Translations under genes and position numbers: made by a program | From: Nitrospinaceae bacterium | GTDB taxonomy: Bacteria > Nitrospinota_A > UBA7883 > JAJDBK01 | Assembly: GCA_029261405.1 (NCBI GenBank) | Contig: JAJDBK010000033.1 | Coordinates: 1 to 52,970, forward strand | DNA length: 52,970 nt | Direction of reading: 5' to 3' | Shown: piece after piece, positions 34,914 through 44,065 of the stretch | Layout: each line of letters opens with the position of its first letter | Position numbering within the stretch: position 1 is the first letter of the stretch | Notes under the pieces: model-generated | Database searches by the model: none | What the model was told of the DNA's origin: nothing | What the model saw: only the letters and a program-made list of their open reading frames with translations

Positions 34914-37793
34914 TCACCCACTCTTTCCTGTCGAAACCCTGAAGAGGTGAATACGACGATTATACCAGTCTGAAAGCGCTATTTCCGCGCCACCTTCCAG
35001 ATCCGGATTAACGTAAAGATGGGTCTGGGGAAAGGAAAAGAGGCGCCCTTCCTCCAAAACACCGACGATTCGCACGCTTCGCTCACCCTCGGAAGTGTGA
35101 CCGTAAAGACCAAAACTGAGAGCGCAGGAAACAAAAAAGGAACCATCAGGGCAAAATTCCAGCCCTAAAGGGGCGTAAAAAGACTCTTCCGAACCGTGTC
35201 GCCCCTTCTCAAGCGGGATATCCTGATAGACCCTGTTGTCAAGAAAGTCTGAGACGAACAGGCGATCCCCATGGACGGCGCCCATACCGATTCTTCCGGT
35301 TACAGGAAGCTCTCCGACCTCCCCGCCATCCTCGCCACCGGGCATGATACAGTGAACCTTGTAACGTTTGGCTGATTCACCCCGCCCCAAGGCAAGAATC
35401 GAACCGTCTGACATAACGGTCAGACGTTGCGGCGCCATTTCCCGCAAAAAATCGAATCGGCTTGTGGCCTCCTGGCACTCCCCTCCCCGCTTATCAATCA
35501 GATAAAACCGGTGAGAGCCGAAAGGGGGCGTTTTTTCCATGGTGAGAAGCAACAGGCGGTCATTATCAAATGGAGCCATTCCAGCCGCCATCCGGCCCGG
35601 ATCGCTTAGAAGAAGGGTTGTAACGCCATCGGCGCCCATACGAAGAATCTCCCCCTCCACAGAACCGATCAGCATGGCGCCATCGGCAAGCGAACTGACC
35701 ATGAAAGGAGAAACGAACTCCGATGTGACCGGATGTTGCGCCACCAGGCTTCCCTTATACTGGATAACGCTGTCGCCAAAAGGTATATTTTGACCTTTCC
35801 CGGCCACTAACGGGGGGAGACTCTCTTTTTCCATCATCTTTTTCTGGATTATCCAGCGTCTCCGGACCTCCTCCTCCTCTTCCGGTATCTCAGACTCACA
35901 GGCGTTATAGACCTCTTCCCCCTCCGCGATTTTGCCACACCAGAACAACCGGTTGGCAAGCTCCACTTTTTCATCCCAGGTACTGCTCTCGCGGCGCATA
36001 ATTTCAAGCAGGCTCACGGTCTCGTCATGATTTGCGCCCGCCATTTCGGCAAGGTTGTGCAACTTCAGAAAGGCGCTTAGACGCTTTTTGGGGGTAACAA
36101 GATCAACAATAATACGCTGGGCGGTTATGGCGGTCTCGCAAAACTCCCATTCGACCGCCTGGGCGACAATCAGGCTCATGAGCGAAAGATGGATATTTTC
36201 AAGCGTAATGGCCGGCTCGGCGAGCAAGGCTTTTAATCTGGTTTCCCGAATCACTCCGGCCTTCTTCTGTTGTGAGGTTAGATTATTCCAAATCTCTTCT
36301 TCCATCTCACACAAAAGGAGAGTCGAAAAAGCAGATGAAACAGCGGCAAGGTCAACATTTTGCGGGGTCGCAAGTAGAGTTCTGAGCCGGTCAAGGGCTC
36401 TCTTGTATCCCTCCTTGCGCGTCTTGAGGCGAGAGGATATATAATCCTCAAAGGCTTGCTTCGCCCCGCTCTCCGGAATGCGGGCCAGAGCGGTGACTCC
36501 ATTTTCGAGCCATTCGAGCATTTCATTCCATGTCACGCTGTGTATGCGCCATTGAGCGCGCCAGTTAACGGTATTTTCGGTCGTGGCGTAAATTACGGCC
36601 CGATCTTCTGAGTAATTCTCCCCGTCAGGATCTGTTTTCCTTTTCTCCTCAATTTCCGTCCGTACACCGATGATTTCGGCAAGCCGTTTTTCTGTTTCGC
36701 CCAGGGAGTTAGCCAGAGATAAGGCTTGTTTTGCGCAATTTTTTATAAATGAGACAATATCCCCTTCCTCAATGGACTTCCCCTCGTCGCTTGCAAGATA
36801 AAGGCTGAAACGTCGGGCGGCCCGGATATCGTTTCTTCCGGCGTTCTGGACGGATTGAACCGTATGAGCCTGCAGGGAGCGCAGGGATTCCGGGGTAATG
36901 CGAAGGCGAAGCAGGGCGTTGCCCTCCGCGTTGAATCCGTAAAGCTCTCTTTGCGCATCAAGCCCGGGGAGAAGGGCAAAAACGCTCCCCAATCTGGCTG
37001 TATCAAGGTTTACCGAAACCTCGCTCCACTTGCAGGAGAGATCGAAAACCAGAGCTGATCGATCTGCCATGATCACCATAACTCTCTCTTCCCCCAGCCA
37101 GAAGAGACGTTCCGGGTATCTGTAAGGAGGGTGACCTTCGACATCGAGCAAAATCCGGTCAAGCTCTTTGCCATTATTGTCTGTCACAACAAGCAACCTG
37201 TTACCCGTATCGGCAATCACCATTCTTTCCCCCGGAAAGGTAATGGCGGCCATCGGATAAAAGAAAGAGCATTTATTCGTGTCGGTTACATCAGAAGATA
37301 TCGACCGATTCGCCCGCCGACCCCATGCCGCCTCCATCTCCCCGGTCACGGCGTGTTGTTTAATGCGATGATTCCCCCGGTCCACCACCGTTATCCCGCC
37401 AGGTCCACCAAAAAGAGCGCATGGTTCGTTAAAATCATCGTCGCCATCCCCGATACCGCCAAAATTTCCGCGCGGATTTCCATCAAGGTCAAACAGGAGG
37501 ATGCGGTGATTCCAGGAGTCGCATACCGCAAGCGTGGGACCCTGCGCTGTATCTGTAACGTCCAGACCGCGCGGATACCAGAACTCACCCCGACCCGACC
37601 CCCTCTTTCCGAAGGAACCGACCACCTTACCCGTAATCTCCATCATCACGATGCGATGATTGAATTCGTCACTCAGGTAAAGTAGCCCGTTTGGCGCATG
37701 GAGAAGCGAATGAGGAGAAAAAGGGGCGTCGCCTGGCGTAAGTCCGGAGAGAGGAAATGATTCCACAACCGTGAAAAATGATTCTTTTGCCAT
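34914..37793 (-). CDS. NHL-repeat beta-propeller protein with helical middle
   Basis: The product is 959 residues from ATG 37793 (a TTG five codons upstream is in frame). About four NHL repeats occupy residues ~20-225, for example GLLYLSDEFNHRIVMME, TLAVCDSWNHRILLFD and ITVVDRGNHRIKQH. Residues ~330-690 are mostly helical and charged. The last ~260 residues form a second propeller-like region (LADGAMLIGSVEGEILRM, DRLFVSDFLDNRVY, FCPDGSFFVS). No signal peptide or membrane segment is seen. NHL propellers usually bind proteins or glycans, so a scaffold for the neighbouring radical SAM enzymes is possible, but this is inference. Confidence 0.8.
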   Translation of the reverse strand: MAKESFFTVVESFPLSGLTPGDAPFSPHSLLHAPNGLLYLSDEFNHRIVMMEITGKVVGSFGKRGSGRGEFWYPRGLDVTDTAQGPTLAVCDSWNHRILLFDLDGNPRGNFGGIGDGDDDFNEPCALFGGPGGITVVDRGNHRIKQHAVTGEMEAAWGRRANRSISSDVTDTNKCSFFYPMAAITFPGERMVIADTGNRLLVVTDNNGKELDRILLDVEGHPPYRYPERLFWLGEERVMVIMADRSALVFDLSCKWSEVSVNLDTARLGSVFALLPGLDAQRELYGFNAEGNALLRLRITPESLRSLQAHTVQSVQNAGRNDIRAARRFSLYLASDEGKSIEEGDIVSFIKNCAKQALSLANSLGETEKRLAEIIGVRTEIEEKRKTDPDGENYSEDRAVIYATTENTVNWRAQWRIHSVTWNEMLEWLENGVTALARIPESGAKQAFEDYISSRLKTRKEGYKRALDRLRTLLATPQNVDLAAVSSAFSTLLLCEMEEEIWNNLTSQQKKAGVIRETRLKALLAEPAITLENIHLSLMSLIVAQAVEWEFCETAITAQRIIVDLVTPKKRLSAFLKLHNLAEMAGANHDETVSLLEIMRRESSTWDEKVELANRLFWCGKIAEGEEVYNACESEIPEEEEEVRRRWIIQKKMMEKESLPPLVAGKGQNIPFGDSVIQYKGSLVAQHPVTSEFVSPFMVSSLADGAMLIGSVEGEILRMGADGVTTLLLSDPGRMAAGMAPFDNDRLLLLTMEKTPPFGSHRFYLIDKRGGECQEATSRFDFLREMAPQRLTVMSDGSILALGRGESAKRYKVHCIMPGGEDGGEVGELPVTGRIGMGAVHGDRLFVSDFLDNRVYQDIPLEKGRHGSEESFYAPLGLEFCPDGSFFVSCALSFGLYGHTSEGERSVRIVGVLEEGRLFSFPQTHLYVNPDLEGGAEIALSDWYNRRIHLFRVSTGKSG

Positions 37794-37947
37794 ATTTGTC
37801 AAAAACAACCCTGAACTCTTAAATTTATTACCAATAGGGGCCTTTGCGCTCCAACAGCCAAACTGCTAACCGCAGATTTTACACTAATAAACCGACCCGG
37901 ACAATTTCCACCCATTTGCGATGACGCGTATCAGTTTCCCGGGCCGA

Positions 37948-38496
37948 TTATCTGTTGTCCTGAAAAAAGTGGAAAATCAACGCATCGGCCACTACGTAAA
38001 CGACAAAAAAGATCGCTACAAGAAAAGCGCAGACTGACATAGCGGACTCGATTAAAGGGGAATGCCCGTTAATTATCAATGCGGATGGATTACGTGGCGC
38101 ATCAAGATAATGATCTACACAAATCCCTATCAGACAAAACGAACCGATGCGACGGACAGCGCTATGGAGAGGGCCATAACCGAAGCCGGTCGGATTGTTG
38201 CAGGGAAGAAACAGAAGATCCGGCGCCAAAGACCTGACAGCGGAGTAATCGATTTTAAACAGCCCCGGATAATCAATGGCGCCGGGAGGAAGGGCTTCAA
38301 TAATCCTCCACCCGGCAAGGTGAGATTCCAGCTCACGGCCACGTCCCCTTTGACATACAACAAAAAGCCCGGAGTCAGGATACAGTTTTTCAACGCTCTG
38401 CATAAACAGTTTGATCCTGGCGGTCGGCGCTGTGGCGAACACTGCGACGCTGGCCACTTCGGGTCGGTTGGGTAACAAGCGATATAGCTCTTTCAC
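37948..38496 (-). CDS. Stand-alone array-shared domain with C-terminal membrane helix
   Basis: The product is 182 residues from GTG 38496. Residues ~12-130 match the domain fused to radical SAM enzymes at 29812, 31350 and 41247; the signature is PDLLFLPCNNPTGFGYG (about 92-108). Residues ~148-172 form one hydrophobic helix (MSVCAFLVAIFFVVYVVADAL), which the fused versions lack. A membrane-anchored free copy could act as a docking partner or could be an enzyme in its own right. It follows the CysC-like gene by 27 bases and the NHL gene follows 155 bases further on. Confidence 0.7.
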   Translation of the reverse strand: MKELYRLLPNRPEVASVAVFATAPTARIKLFMQSVEKLYPDSGLFVVCQRGRGRELESHLAGWRIIEALPPGAIDYPGLFKIDYSAVRSLAPDLLFLPCNNPTGFGYGPLHSAVRRIGSFCLIGICVDHYLDAPRNPSALIINGHSPLIESAMSVCAFLVAIFFVVYVVADALIFHFFQDNR

Positions 38497-38523
38497 AAGC
38501 TCCCTCCCCCCGATGGCTCCCCA

Positions 38524-39006
38524 TCAATTGTCTGCTGCAAAACCGGGTGACTGCGGCTCTTCGCCGACAATATCGATCCCGACCATATTCGGTTTCTCCA
38601 GGCTTTCGGCCTGTCTGCAGAGTCCTTTCGGATCGCGAAGTCGCCTGGTTTCAAGAGGCGCGCGAAGATATATCTCCCGGTACCGCGTCATGTTTGCATG
38701 GTTCCAGAGGCGCACCTTGTGAAACATTGAAATGGTTGCGCAAATAACGTCGATACCCTGCTCTGATATCTCGTGGCAAAGACGGGAGTAGAGCATGGCG
38801 ATATCAAAACGACTCGCCCTGTCATGCCCACCTTCGACGCTCATGATATGCCGCATCACATCGCCATCAAGCAAAAAGGGTTTTCCTCCCTCCTTGCAAA
38901 GGCGATTAACCAGCAACCGGGCAATTGTGGTTTTTCCGGCGCCTGAATAGCCGGTGATCCATCAGACAGTACCGGGAGCGGGCGGTTCACCTGATTTATG
39001 AGTCAT
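38524..39006 (-). pseudogene. CysC-like kinase interrupted by an in-frame TGA
   Basis: From ATG 39006, in ATGA overlap with gmhA, the frame reads 14 codons ending PAPGTV, a TGA at 38964-38962, then WITGYSGAGKTTIARLLV, FLLDGDVMRHIM, ISMFHKVR and RDPKGLCRQA to a stop at 38524. This is an APS-kinase-type protein of normal length (160 positions), intact apart from the TGA just before the Walker A loop. No start between the TGA and Walker A would keep the P-loop. CysC relatives in capsule loci can phosphorylate other nucleotides, so sulfation is not certain. It may be a recent nonsense mutation, a sequencing error or recoding. Confidence 0.75.
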
Positions 39007-39596
39007 CTGTTCACATCATCGACCGACGAGTTGCCAATCATATCCATCCAGAAATGGAGGATCGCCGCGTGGCACGTCTCGGCGTGGCCATACGCTCCGG
39101 CTGACACATGGATATTAAGATCCCCCGCTCCCCGTAACGGATTATTCTCCGACATCGCCGAAAGGGTAACTCTCCTCATACCGAGACTTTCCGCTGTATC
39201 AACGGCGTTTAAAATGTTTTGCGACCGACCGGAGCTTGATATGGCAACGAGCATGTCACCTTTTACGCCGCGCATCCTGAGCGGTTCCGAATAGACCGAC
39301 TCGTAACCGATATCGTTACCCATGGCTGTCAGCAACGACGGGTCGGTGAAAACCTGAGTATGCATCCCGGCGTTCTTGGCGAGGTCTGCGGCCATATGGC
39401 TCGCTATGGATGCGCTGGCGCCGTTTCCGACCAGATAGACTGCCCTCCCCTCTTTCCGGGTCTCTAAAGTCCAGTCGCGCCACAGATCAAAACCAGCCCC
39501 GATCTGAAGACCGGAGGAGTCGCGCCGGGTGAATACCATGCCGGAAAGAATCCGGGAAAGCGCCGCTACCTCTTCCTGCCATTTAGCTCTTCCCAT
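39003..39596 (-). CDS. gmhA: Sedoheptulose-7-phosphate isomerase
   Basis: The product is 197 residues, standard for GmhA. It is a single SIS domain: VYLVGNGASASIASHMAADLAKNAG, the phosphate-binding ISSSGRSQNILNA, and the C-terminal GHAETCHAAILHFWMDMIG with the catalytic His region. It converts sedoheptulose 7-phosphate to D-glycero-D-manno-heptose 7-phosphate, the first step to activated heptose. It lies 12 bases after the HldE-like gene and overlaps the CysC-like frame. The split transketolase in the other operon could in principle feed it. Confidence 0.92.
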   Translation of the reverse strand: MGRAKWQEEVAALSRILSGMVFTRRDSSGLQIGAGFDLWRDWTLETRKEGRAVYLVGNGASASIASHMAADLAKNAGMHTQVFTDPSLLTAMGNDIGYESVYSEPLRMRGVKGDMLVAISSSGRSQNILNAVDTAESLGMRRVTLSAMSENNPLRGAGDLNIHVSAGAYGHAETCHAAILHFWMDMIGNSSVDDVNR

Positions 39597-39608
39597 AATA
39601 TCTCCAAG

Positions 39609-41138
39609 TCAGCTCAAAAGCGACGTGATATGCCTGAAAAGGCTCGATGATTCGACGGAGGACTTGTTGCCCATAGTAAGGCAGGCTTCCGCCCCGGCCA
39701 CGTTGCCAACGAATCCGGCCACCTCTATCGGAACACCGGCGGCGACACAAGGGGCTGTAAGCGAAAGCAGAGCGTCACCCGCGCCTATCCTGTCCACTAC
39801 TTTCACAGAAAACGCAGGGACCTTGATAAATCCGGTATCAGAGTCGTAACAAAGAGAGCCTTTTTTTCCGCTCGTAACGATAATCTTGCCGCATTGTGTC
39901 TTTTCGGCAGTGCGAAGAACCAGGCCCGAAAGGTCAGAGTCAATCTTCCTGTTGTCTAGGCGCAACTCCGGCTCCGCCACAGAGATATAGTCCACCCTCG
40001 AATATTTGGAGATCATGTTGTAACCCATGTTCCCAGCGTTGGTCTGTGTGTTCACCGCAAGAAACTTCGCTTTTTCGCACAGTAGCTCTATGGGGCCATC
40101 CGTCAGAAGACCGTGTCCGTAATCGGTGACCACAACAACGTCATAGTCGTCAAGACGCTCCTCCAGGGTATCCATAAAATCGCGCTCAAGAGCGGGGCAG
40201 AACTGATCGTTGTTCATTTCATAAACCTCAAACAGTTTTACGCCGAGATACTCCTCTACAAAACGACGCTTTACAATGGTCGGGCTATCAGGTTTGTTAA
40301 TAAAAAACGGATCAACGTTTGATGAAAGATTTGAGATGACAAAAGACTCTTGTGAATCTGATTCGCCAAGAAAGCTTATGAGCCCCACTTCGTCACAAAA
40401 GTTGGCAGTGTGGTTAGCCACCGCAAGAATGCCACCGGCGTATTTCTCCTCATACATCGAACGCACAGCAAGCACCGGCTCTTTACTCGCTTTCCCGAGT
40501 GCATGGCAAAACCGGTATTCGTCTATTATCGTCTCCCCGATTGTAAGTACTTTCAGGGGACGGATGCTCTCGATATGACCTATGAGTGATTCCGGAGTAT
40601 ATTTTTCACGGAACATCTCAAGGTAACTTTTAGCCTCAGGGGTGAATACGTCTATAAACCGGTTAATGAGCGTTGATGCGCTAAAAGTATCCTCGTTCGT
40701 TAAAACAAGCTCTCCACCTACACCCTTGACCGCCCGCTCCTCAAGCGCAAAGGCATCGGAATGATCCCGTTTCCCGTCCGTATGTACCACCCCTTTTACA
40801 TATACATCCGGCTTTAACATCTCAATGGTATTTACAGCGCTGGGCCATTCGTTGATGGAAACGTAATCGACATGTGAAAGAGCGGCAAGAGCTTCGGCCC
40901 GCAGAAGATCGGGAAACGCTGGACGATGCGGACCCTTGTTTACATATTTATCCTGTGTGACCGTCACCACAAGCAGGTCGCCAAGTTTCCGGGCCGCCTC
41001 CAGATGTTTTATATGCCCTATATGCAGAAGATCGAATACCCCATGGCAATGAACGACCCTCTTTTTCTGCAACTTGTTCAGGCGAATAATCTCTTCAAGG
41101 CCACTTAAGGTCTTGATCTTCTCCTGCCACTTATACAT
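39609..41138 (-). CDS. HldE-like bifunctional protein with reversed domain order
   Basis: The product is 509 residues. Residues ~1-165 form a cytidylyltransferase-fold domain with HGVFDLLHIGHIKHLEAAR (HxGH) and DVYVKGVVH. Residues ~190-509 form a PfkB-family sugar kinase with the C-terminal signature DRIGAGDALLSLTAPCVAAG. E. coli HldE has kinase first and adenylyltransferase second; here the order is reversed. With gmhA next to it, the likely task is to phosphorylate heptose 7-phosphate and couple heptose 1-phosphate to a nucleotide. No GmhB-type phosphatase lies beside them; the host chromosome may supply it. Confidence 0.87.
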   Translation of the reverse strand: MYKWQEKIKTLSGLEEIIRLNKLQKKRVVHCHGVFDLLHIGHIKHLEAARKLGDLLVVTVTQDKYVNKGPHRPAFPDLLRAEALAALSHVDYVSINEWPSAVNTIEMLKPDVYVKGVVHTDGKRDHSDAFALEERAVKGVGGELVLTNEDTFSASTLINRFIDVFTPEAKSYLEMFREKYTPESLIGHIESIRPLKVLTIGETIIDEYRFCHALGKASKEPVLAVRSMYEEKYAGGILAVANHTANFCDEVGLISFLGESDSQESFVISNLSSNVDPFFINKPDSPTIVKRRFVEEYLGVKLFEVYEMNNDQFCPALERDFMDTLEERLDDYDVVVVTDYGHGLLTDGPIELLCEKAKFLAVNTQTNAGNMGYNMISKYSRVDYISVAEPELRLDNRKIDSDLSGLVLRTAEKTQCGKIIVTSGKKGSLCYDSDTGFIKVPAFSVKVVDRIGAGDALLSLTAPCVAAGVPIEVAGFVGNVAGAEACLTMGNKSSVESSSLFRHITSLLS

Positions 41139-41246
41139 AAATCATGGAACCTCTTAAAATTCGTTTCCAACACAAACAGCTACGATCACAAGAGCCGCCA
41201 TGCTGTCGCCCATAGTCTCCGTCTATCCACTACTCTTTTGTTATTA

Positions 41247-43010
41247 TCATCTGATTGTAACCCCTTCGCAGGTGACGTACCGGATCGGCGTATCACTTCC
41301 ACCTGCAACCTCATACGCTATTTCACGAACATTACCGTAACCACGGCAGTGATTTGTGTTGCAAGGGATCAGGATAAGGTCGGCGTTATAACTTTTCAGT
41401 TCAGTCGCCCTCCCCTCCCCCAGATCGCGCCGGGAGAGAAAACCCTCACTGACAACAGGGTAGATTTTCGCGTCGGGCCATTTACCGGCCCACTGATCCA
41501 CAAATTTTTCCGGAACAACCACAGCGACCAGGGTTTCTGGCCAGGTTTTCTTAATCGAATCGATGAGCAGGGAAGTGTGCCAATCACGGCTCGACCGGAA
41601 CAGCAATACCCGCTCCGGTACAAAACCGATCCCGCTTACAGCCTCCGGCCAGTTCTCCGCAAATATGGCGCGGTCCCGCTCCCCCCGCCCTTTATCAAAC
41701 GCCTCCAGCGCCTCAAGCCTCATCCCTTTTATCCGTTCCGCCGGGTAACCGGGCAGGGACAATACCGCCTCCTCGCCACCATCAAAACTCTTCCACTCCA
41801 CCGATTCGAGCAGGCCTTCGCTTTTCGCCCAGTCGTAATAAGGGGCGCCCGGCTGGGGTGTGCAGATCGAGACCTGGCAATCGTAGATCAAGTCATCTTT
41901 CATCAGCTCGTAGATCAACCTTACCGTTTTACGATCCTCCCCCTCCGTCGCGCCACGGCCTCCGATGGTAAACGTGCCATACACCTTTATGCCGACCCGC
42001 CTGGCCTCCTCCAGAAACCAGCGAAGTTTTTTCGGGCGGTGTTTCCCTTTCAGGTCAAGACCTTCGGCCACCACGTCGCTTGCCGTTTCGATACCGACAC
42101 GAACCTTGTAATAACCCGCCTCTTTCATCAGCTGTAACGATTCTGTATCGAAAGTTCCATAGGCGCACATCGCGTCATATTTGTACCGGTTAAGACCCCG
42201 GGCGATAATCTCCCGGCACAGATCTTTTACATATTTTATTTTTGCGTTGTGGATCTCGTCGTCAAAAAAGAAACCCTCCACCTCCGGATACCTTTTTGCC
42301 AACAGCTCTATCTCGTCCACCACATTTTTGACTGGTCGGTGTCGCCACTTGGGCGAATCGTAATAGGCGTGACGGGCCACACAATAGACACAACAGAAAG
42401 GGCAACCACGCGAGGCGTAGATCTGTATTTCACGGTATTCGCAGATATTGTCGGCTTTCAGGGCGTAGGCGTAACGGCTGACATCCTCATCTTCAGGAAA
42501 TGGCAACGACGCGAAATCGATCATTCGTTGGTTATCAAACGGAATTACGCCGGTCTGAACAGAACCTTTGATGAAAAAATCGAGGACCGGCCCCAGATAT
42601 TCCCCCTGAAAAACCACGTCCGCGATTTCAGACGCTTCTTCCGGAAAGGCGGTGGCGTGTTGACCTGTCAGGATAATTTTTGCGCCGGTTTTGGCCTTCA
42701 CCATAGCGATAAGCCGGGCGTCGTCGGTAAAAGTCCGGGTCGAGTTCTCTATCAGTAACCAGTCTGGTTTCTCAGCTATTATGCGCTCGGCGTACCGCTC
42801 CGCATTCATCCGGTCAAGACAACCGTCCAGAAGTTTTATCTCGTGATCCGTATCCCTTTTGAGTAACGACGAAAGATATCCGAGATCGCGGGGATAGTAG
42901 GTGAAAGCGTCGTCATGCCCCAGAGACGCGGTGGTCCATCGGCTGTGGTACGGGATGATCGACCAACCTTCGGAGTCGATACCCACCGTGTTTGCGACTA
43001 TTATCTTCAC
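41247..43010 (-). CDS. B12-binding radical SAM enzyme with C-terminal array-shared domain
   Basis: The product is 587 residues from GTG 43010, overlapping the GT2-TPR stop as GTGA. A cobalamin-binding-like domain (IILTGQHATAFPEE, VVFQGEYLGPVLDF) precedes the radical SAM core with CPFCCVYC at Cys203, Cys207 and Cys210, and FFFDDEIHNAK and YYKVRVGIETASD. From about 466 to the end is the array-shared domain (ERVLLFRSSRDWHTSLL, NADLILIPCNTNHCRGYG). In the two SPASM enzymes this domain is N-terminal, so it has moved between ends. Substrate unknown. Confidence 0.87.
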   Translation of the reverse strand: MKIIVANTVGIDSEGWSIIPYHSRWTTASLGHDDAFTYYPRDLGYLSSLLKRDTDHEIKLLDGCLDRMNAERYAERIIAEKPDWLLIENSTRTFTDDARLIAMVKAKTGAKIILTGQHATAFPEEASEIADVVFQGEYLGPVLDFFIKGSVQTGVIPFDNQRMIDFASLPFPEDEDVSRYAYALKADNICEYREIQIYASRGCPFCCVYCVARHAYYDSPKWRHRPVKNVVDEIELLAKRYPEVEGFFFDDEIHNAKIKYVKDLCREIIARGLNRYKYDAMCAYGTFDTESLQLMKEAGYYKVRVGIETASDVVAEGLDLKGKHRPKKLRWFLEEARRVGIKVYGTFTIGGRGATEGEDRKTVRLIYELMKDDLIYDCQVSICTPQPGAPYYDWAKSEGLLESVEWKSFDGGEEAVLSLPGYPAERIKGMRLEALEAFDKGRGERDRAIFAENWPEAVSGIGFVPERVLLFRSSRDWHTSLLIDSIKKTWPETLVAVVVPEKFVDQWAGKWPDAKIYPVVSEGFLSRRDLGEGRATELKSYNADLILIPCNTNHCRGYGNVREIAYEVAGGSDTPIRYVTCEGVTIR

Positions 43011-44008
43011 GAGGTCACCCGCTCAAGACCGAGAGCCGCCATCTTGTGTTCAGGAAAACCGGTTAGAGTTGTACGGTAATGATTTAAAGCGCCAGCAAAA
43101 TCCCCTCCCCTCTCGGCAATTGTACCGAGATGAAAATGGGCGGTGTGGAAAATCCGGCGATCCGTAACAGAATCGGCTGTCCCTATCACTCTGCAAAAGA
43201 CCGGGAGAGCCTCATTGAACTTTCCAAGCTCCATTAATGAAAGCCCCTTATGGTAGAGCGCGTTTAGACCCTCCATCGTGTCGAAAATATCGAGCGCCTT
43301 CTGATACTCGCCAAGCCTGTAAAGATTTACACCCTCACTAAAGCGTGTGGAGCCTGACGCGGGGTCTTTGTCCGATCGGCCAGCCGGGTCGAGATGGTGA
43401 ATCAGAGTAGCCTCCGGAATCATGCCGATGGAAAAACCGGCGTCGATGGAGCGATGACAAAAATCGACATCGTCCCGCTGGTGGTTGACCAGCTCTTCGT
43501 TGAATTTCACACTGTCGAAAACGGCCTTTTTTACCATCATGAAACAGCCCGATATATAAGCGTTGTCACTCTTCTCCTCGTAATTTGTCATCCTCGTCGG
43601 GCATTCCGGGTCGGTTCTGCTGGCCCAGTTCCAGTCGTACCATCTTTCACCCGACGGGGTGACAACCCTACATCCTGTGATATCAAAAAGATCGATTTTA
43701 TCCCTGATCGATTCGTACCAACCATCGGTAAAACTTGCGTCGTCATCGAGAAATATAACGGAGTCACCCTTAGCCGATCTTGCGCCGAGGTTGCGCATAT
43801 GACAGATCGCCGCCCGTTTTGCATCCTCTTCCGCCTTTATCAGAAGAGCGCCTTCAGGCGTATCACCATCGTGACGGCCCACTATCAGAATTTCGTATGA
43901 CGGCATATTCTGGTTATGGATGCTTTTAACCAGCCTCAATATCGATGATGGCCTACTACCTCCACTTATAACCAGAAATGAAATCAAACTTTTCTCCTCA
44001 ACATTCAC
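43007..44008 (-). CDS. GT2 glycosyltransferase with C-terminal TPR repeats
   Basis: The product is 333 residues from GTG 44008. The GT-A domain starts SFLVISGGSRPSSILRLVKSI, has the DxD-type VIFLDDDASFTDGWYE and the acceptor-side block YISGCFMMVKKAVFD ... QRDDVDFCHR. From ~228 on there are about three TPR-like repeats (FSEGVNLYRLGEYQKALDIF, LYHKGLSLMELGKFNEALPVF, HFHLGTIAERGGDFAGALNHY). The TPR part suggests docking to another protein of the array. It is the first gene of the minus-strand array, 57 bases from the divergent larA homologue. Confidence 0.87.
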   Translation of the reverse strand: MNVEEKSLISFLVISGGSRPSSILRLVKSIHNQNMPSYEILIVGRHDGDTPEGALLIKAEEDAKRAAICHMRNLGARSAKGDSVIFLDDDASFTDGWYESIRDKIDLFDITGCRVVTPSGERWYDWNWASRTDPECPTRMTNYEEKSDNAYISGCFMMVKKAVFDSVKFNEELVNHQRDDVDFCHRSIDAGFSIGMIPEATLIHHLDPAGRSDKDPASGSTRFSEGVNLYRLGEYQKALDIFDTMEGLNALYHKGLSLMELGKFNEALPVFCRVIGTADSVTDRRIFHTAHFHLGTIAERGGDFAGALNHYRTTLTGFPEHKMAALGLERVTS

Positions 44009-44065
44009 GCATTATCTATTTCGGTTGTACTCCCGTTTTCTTTACAGAAACGGTAATATGACTCC

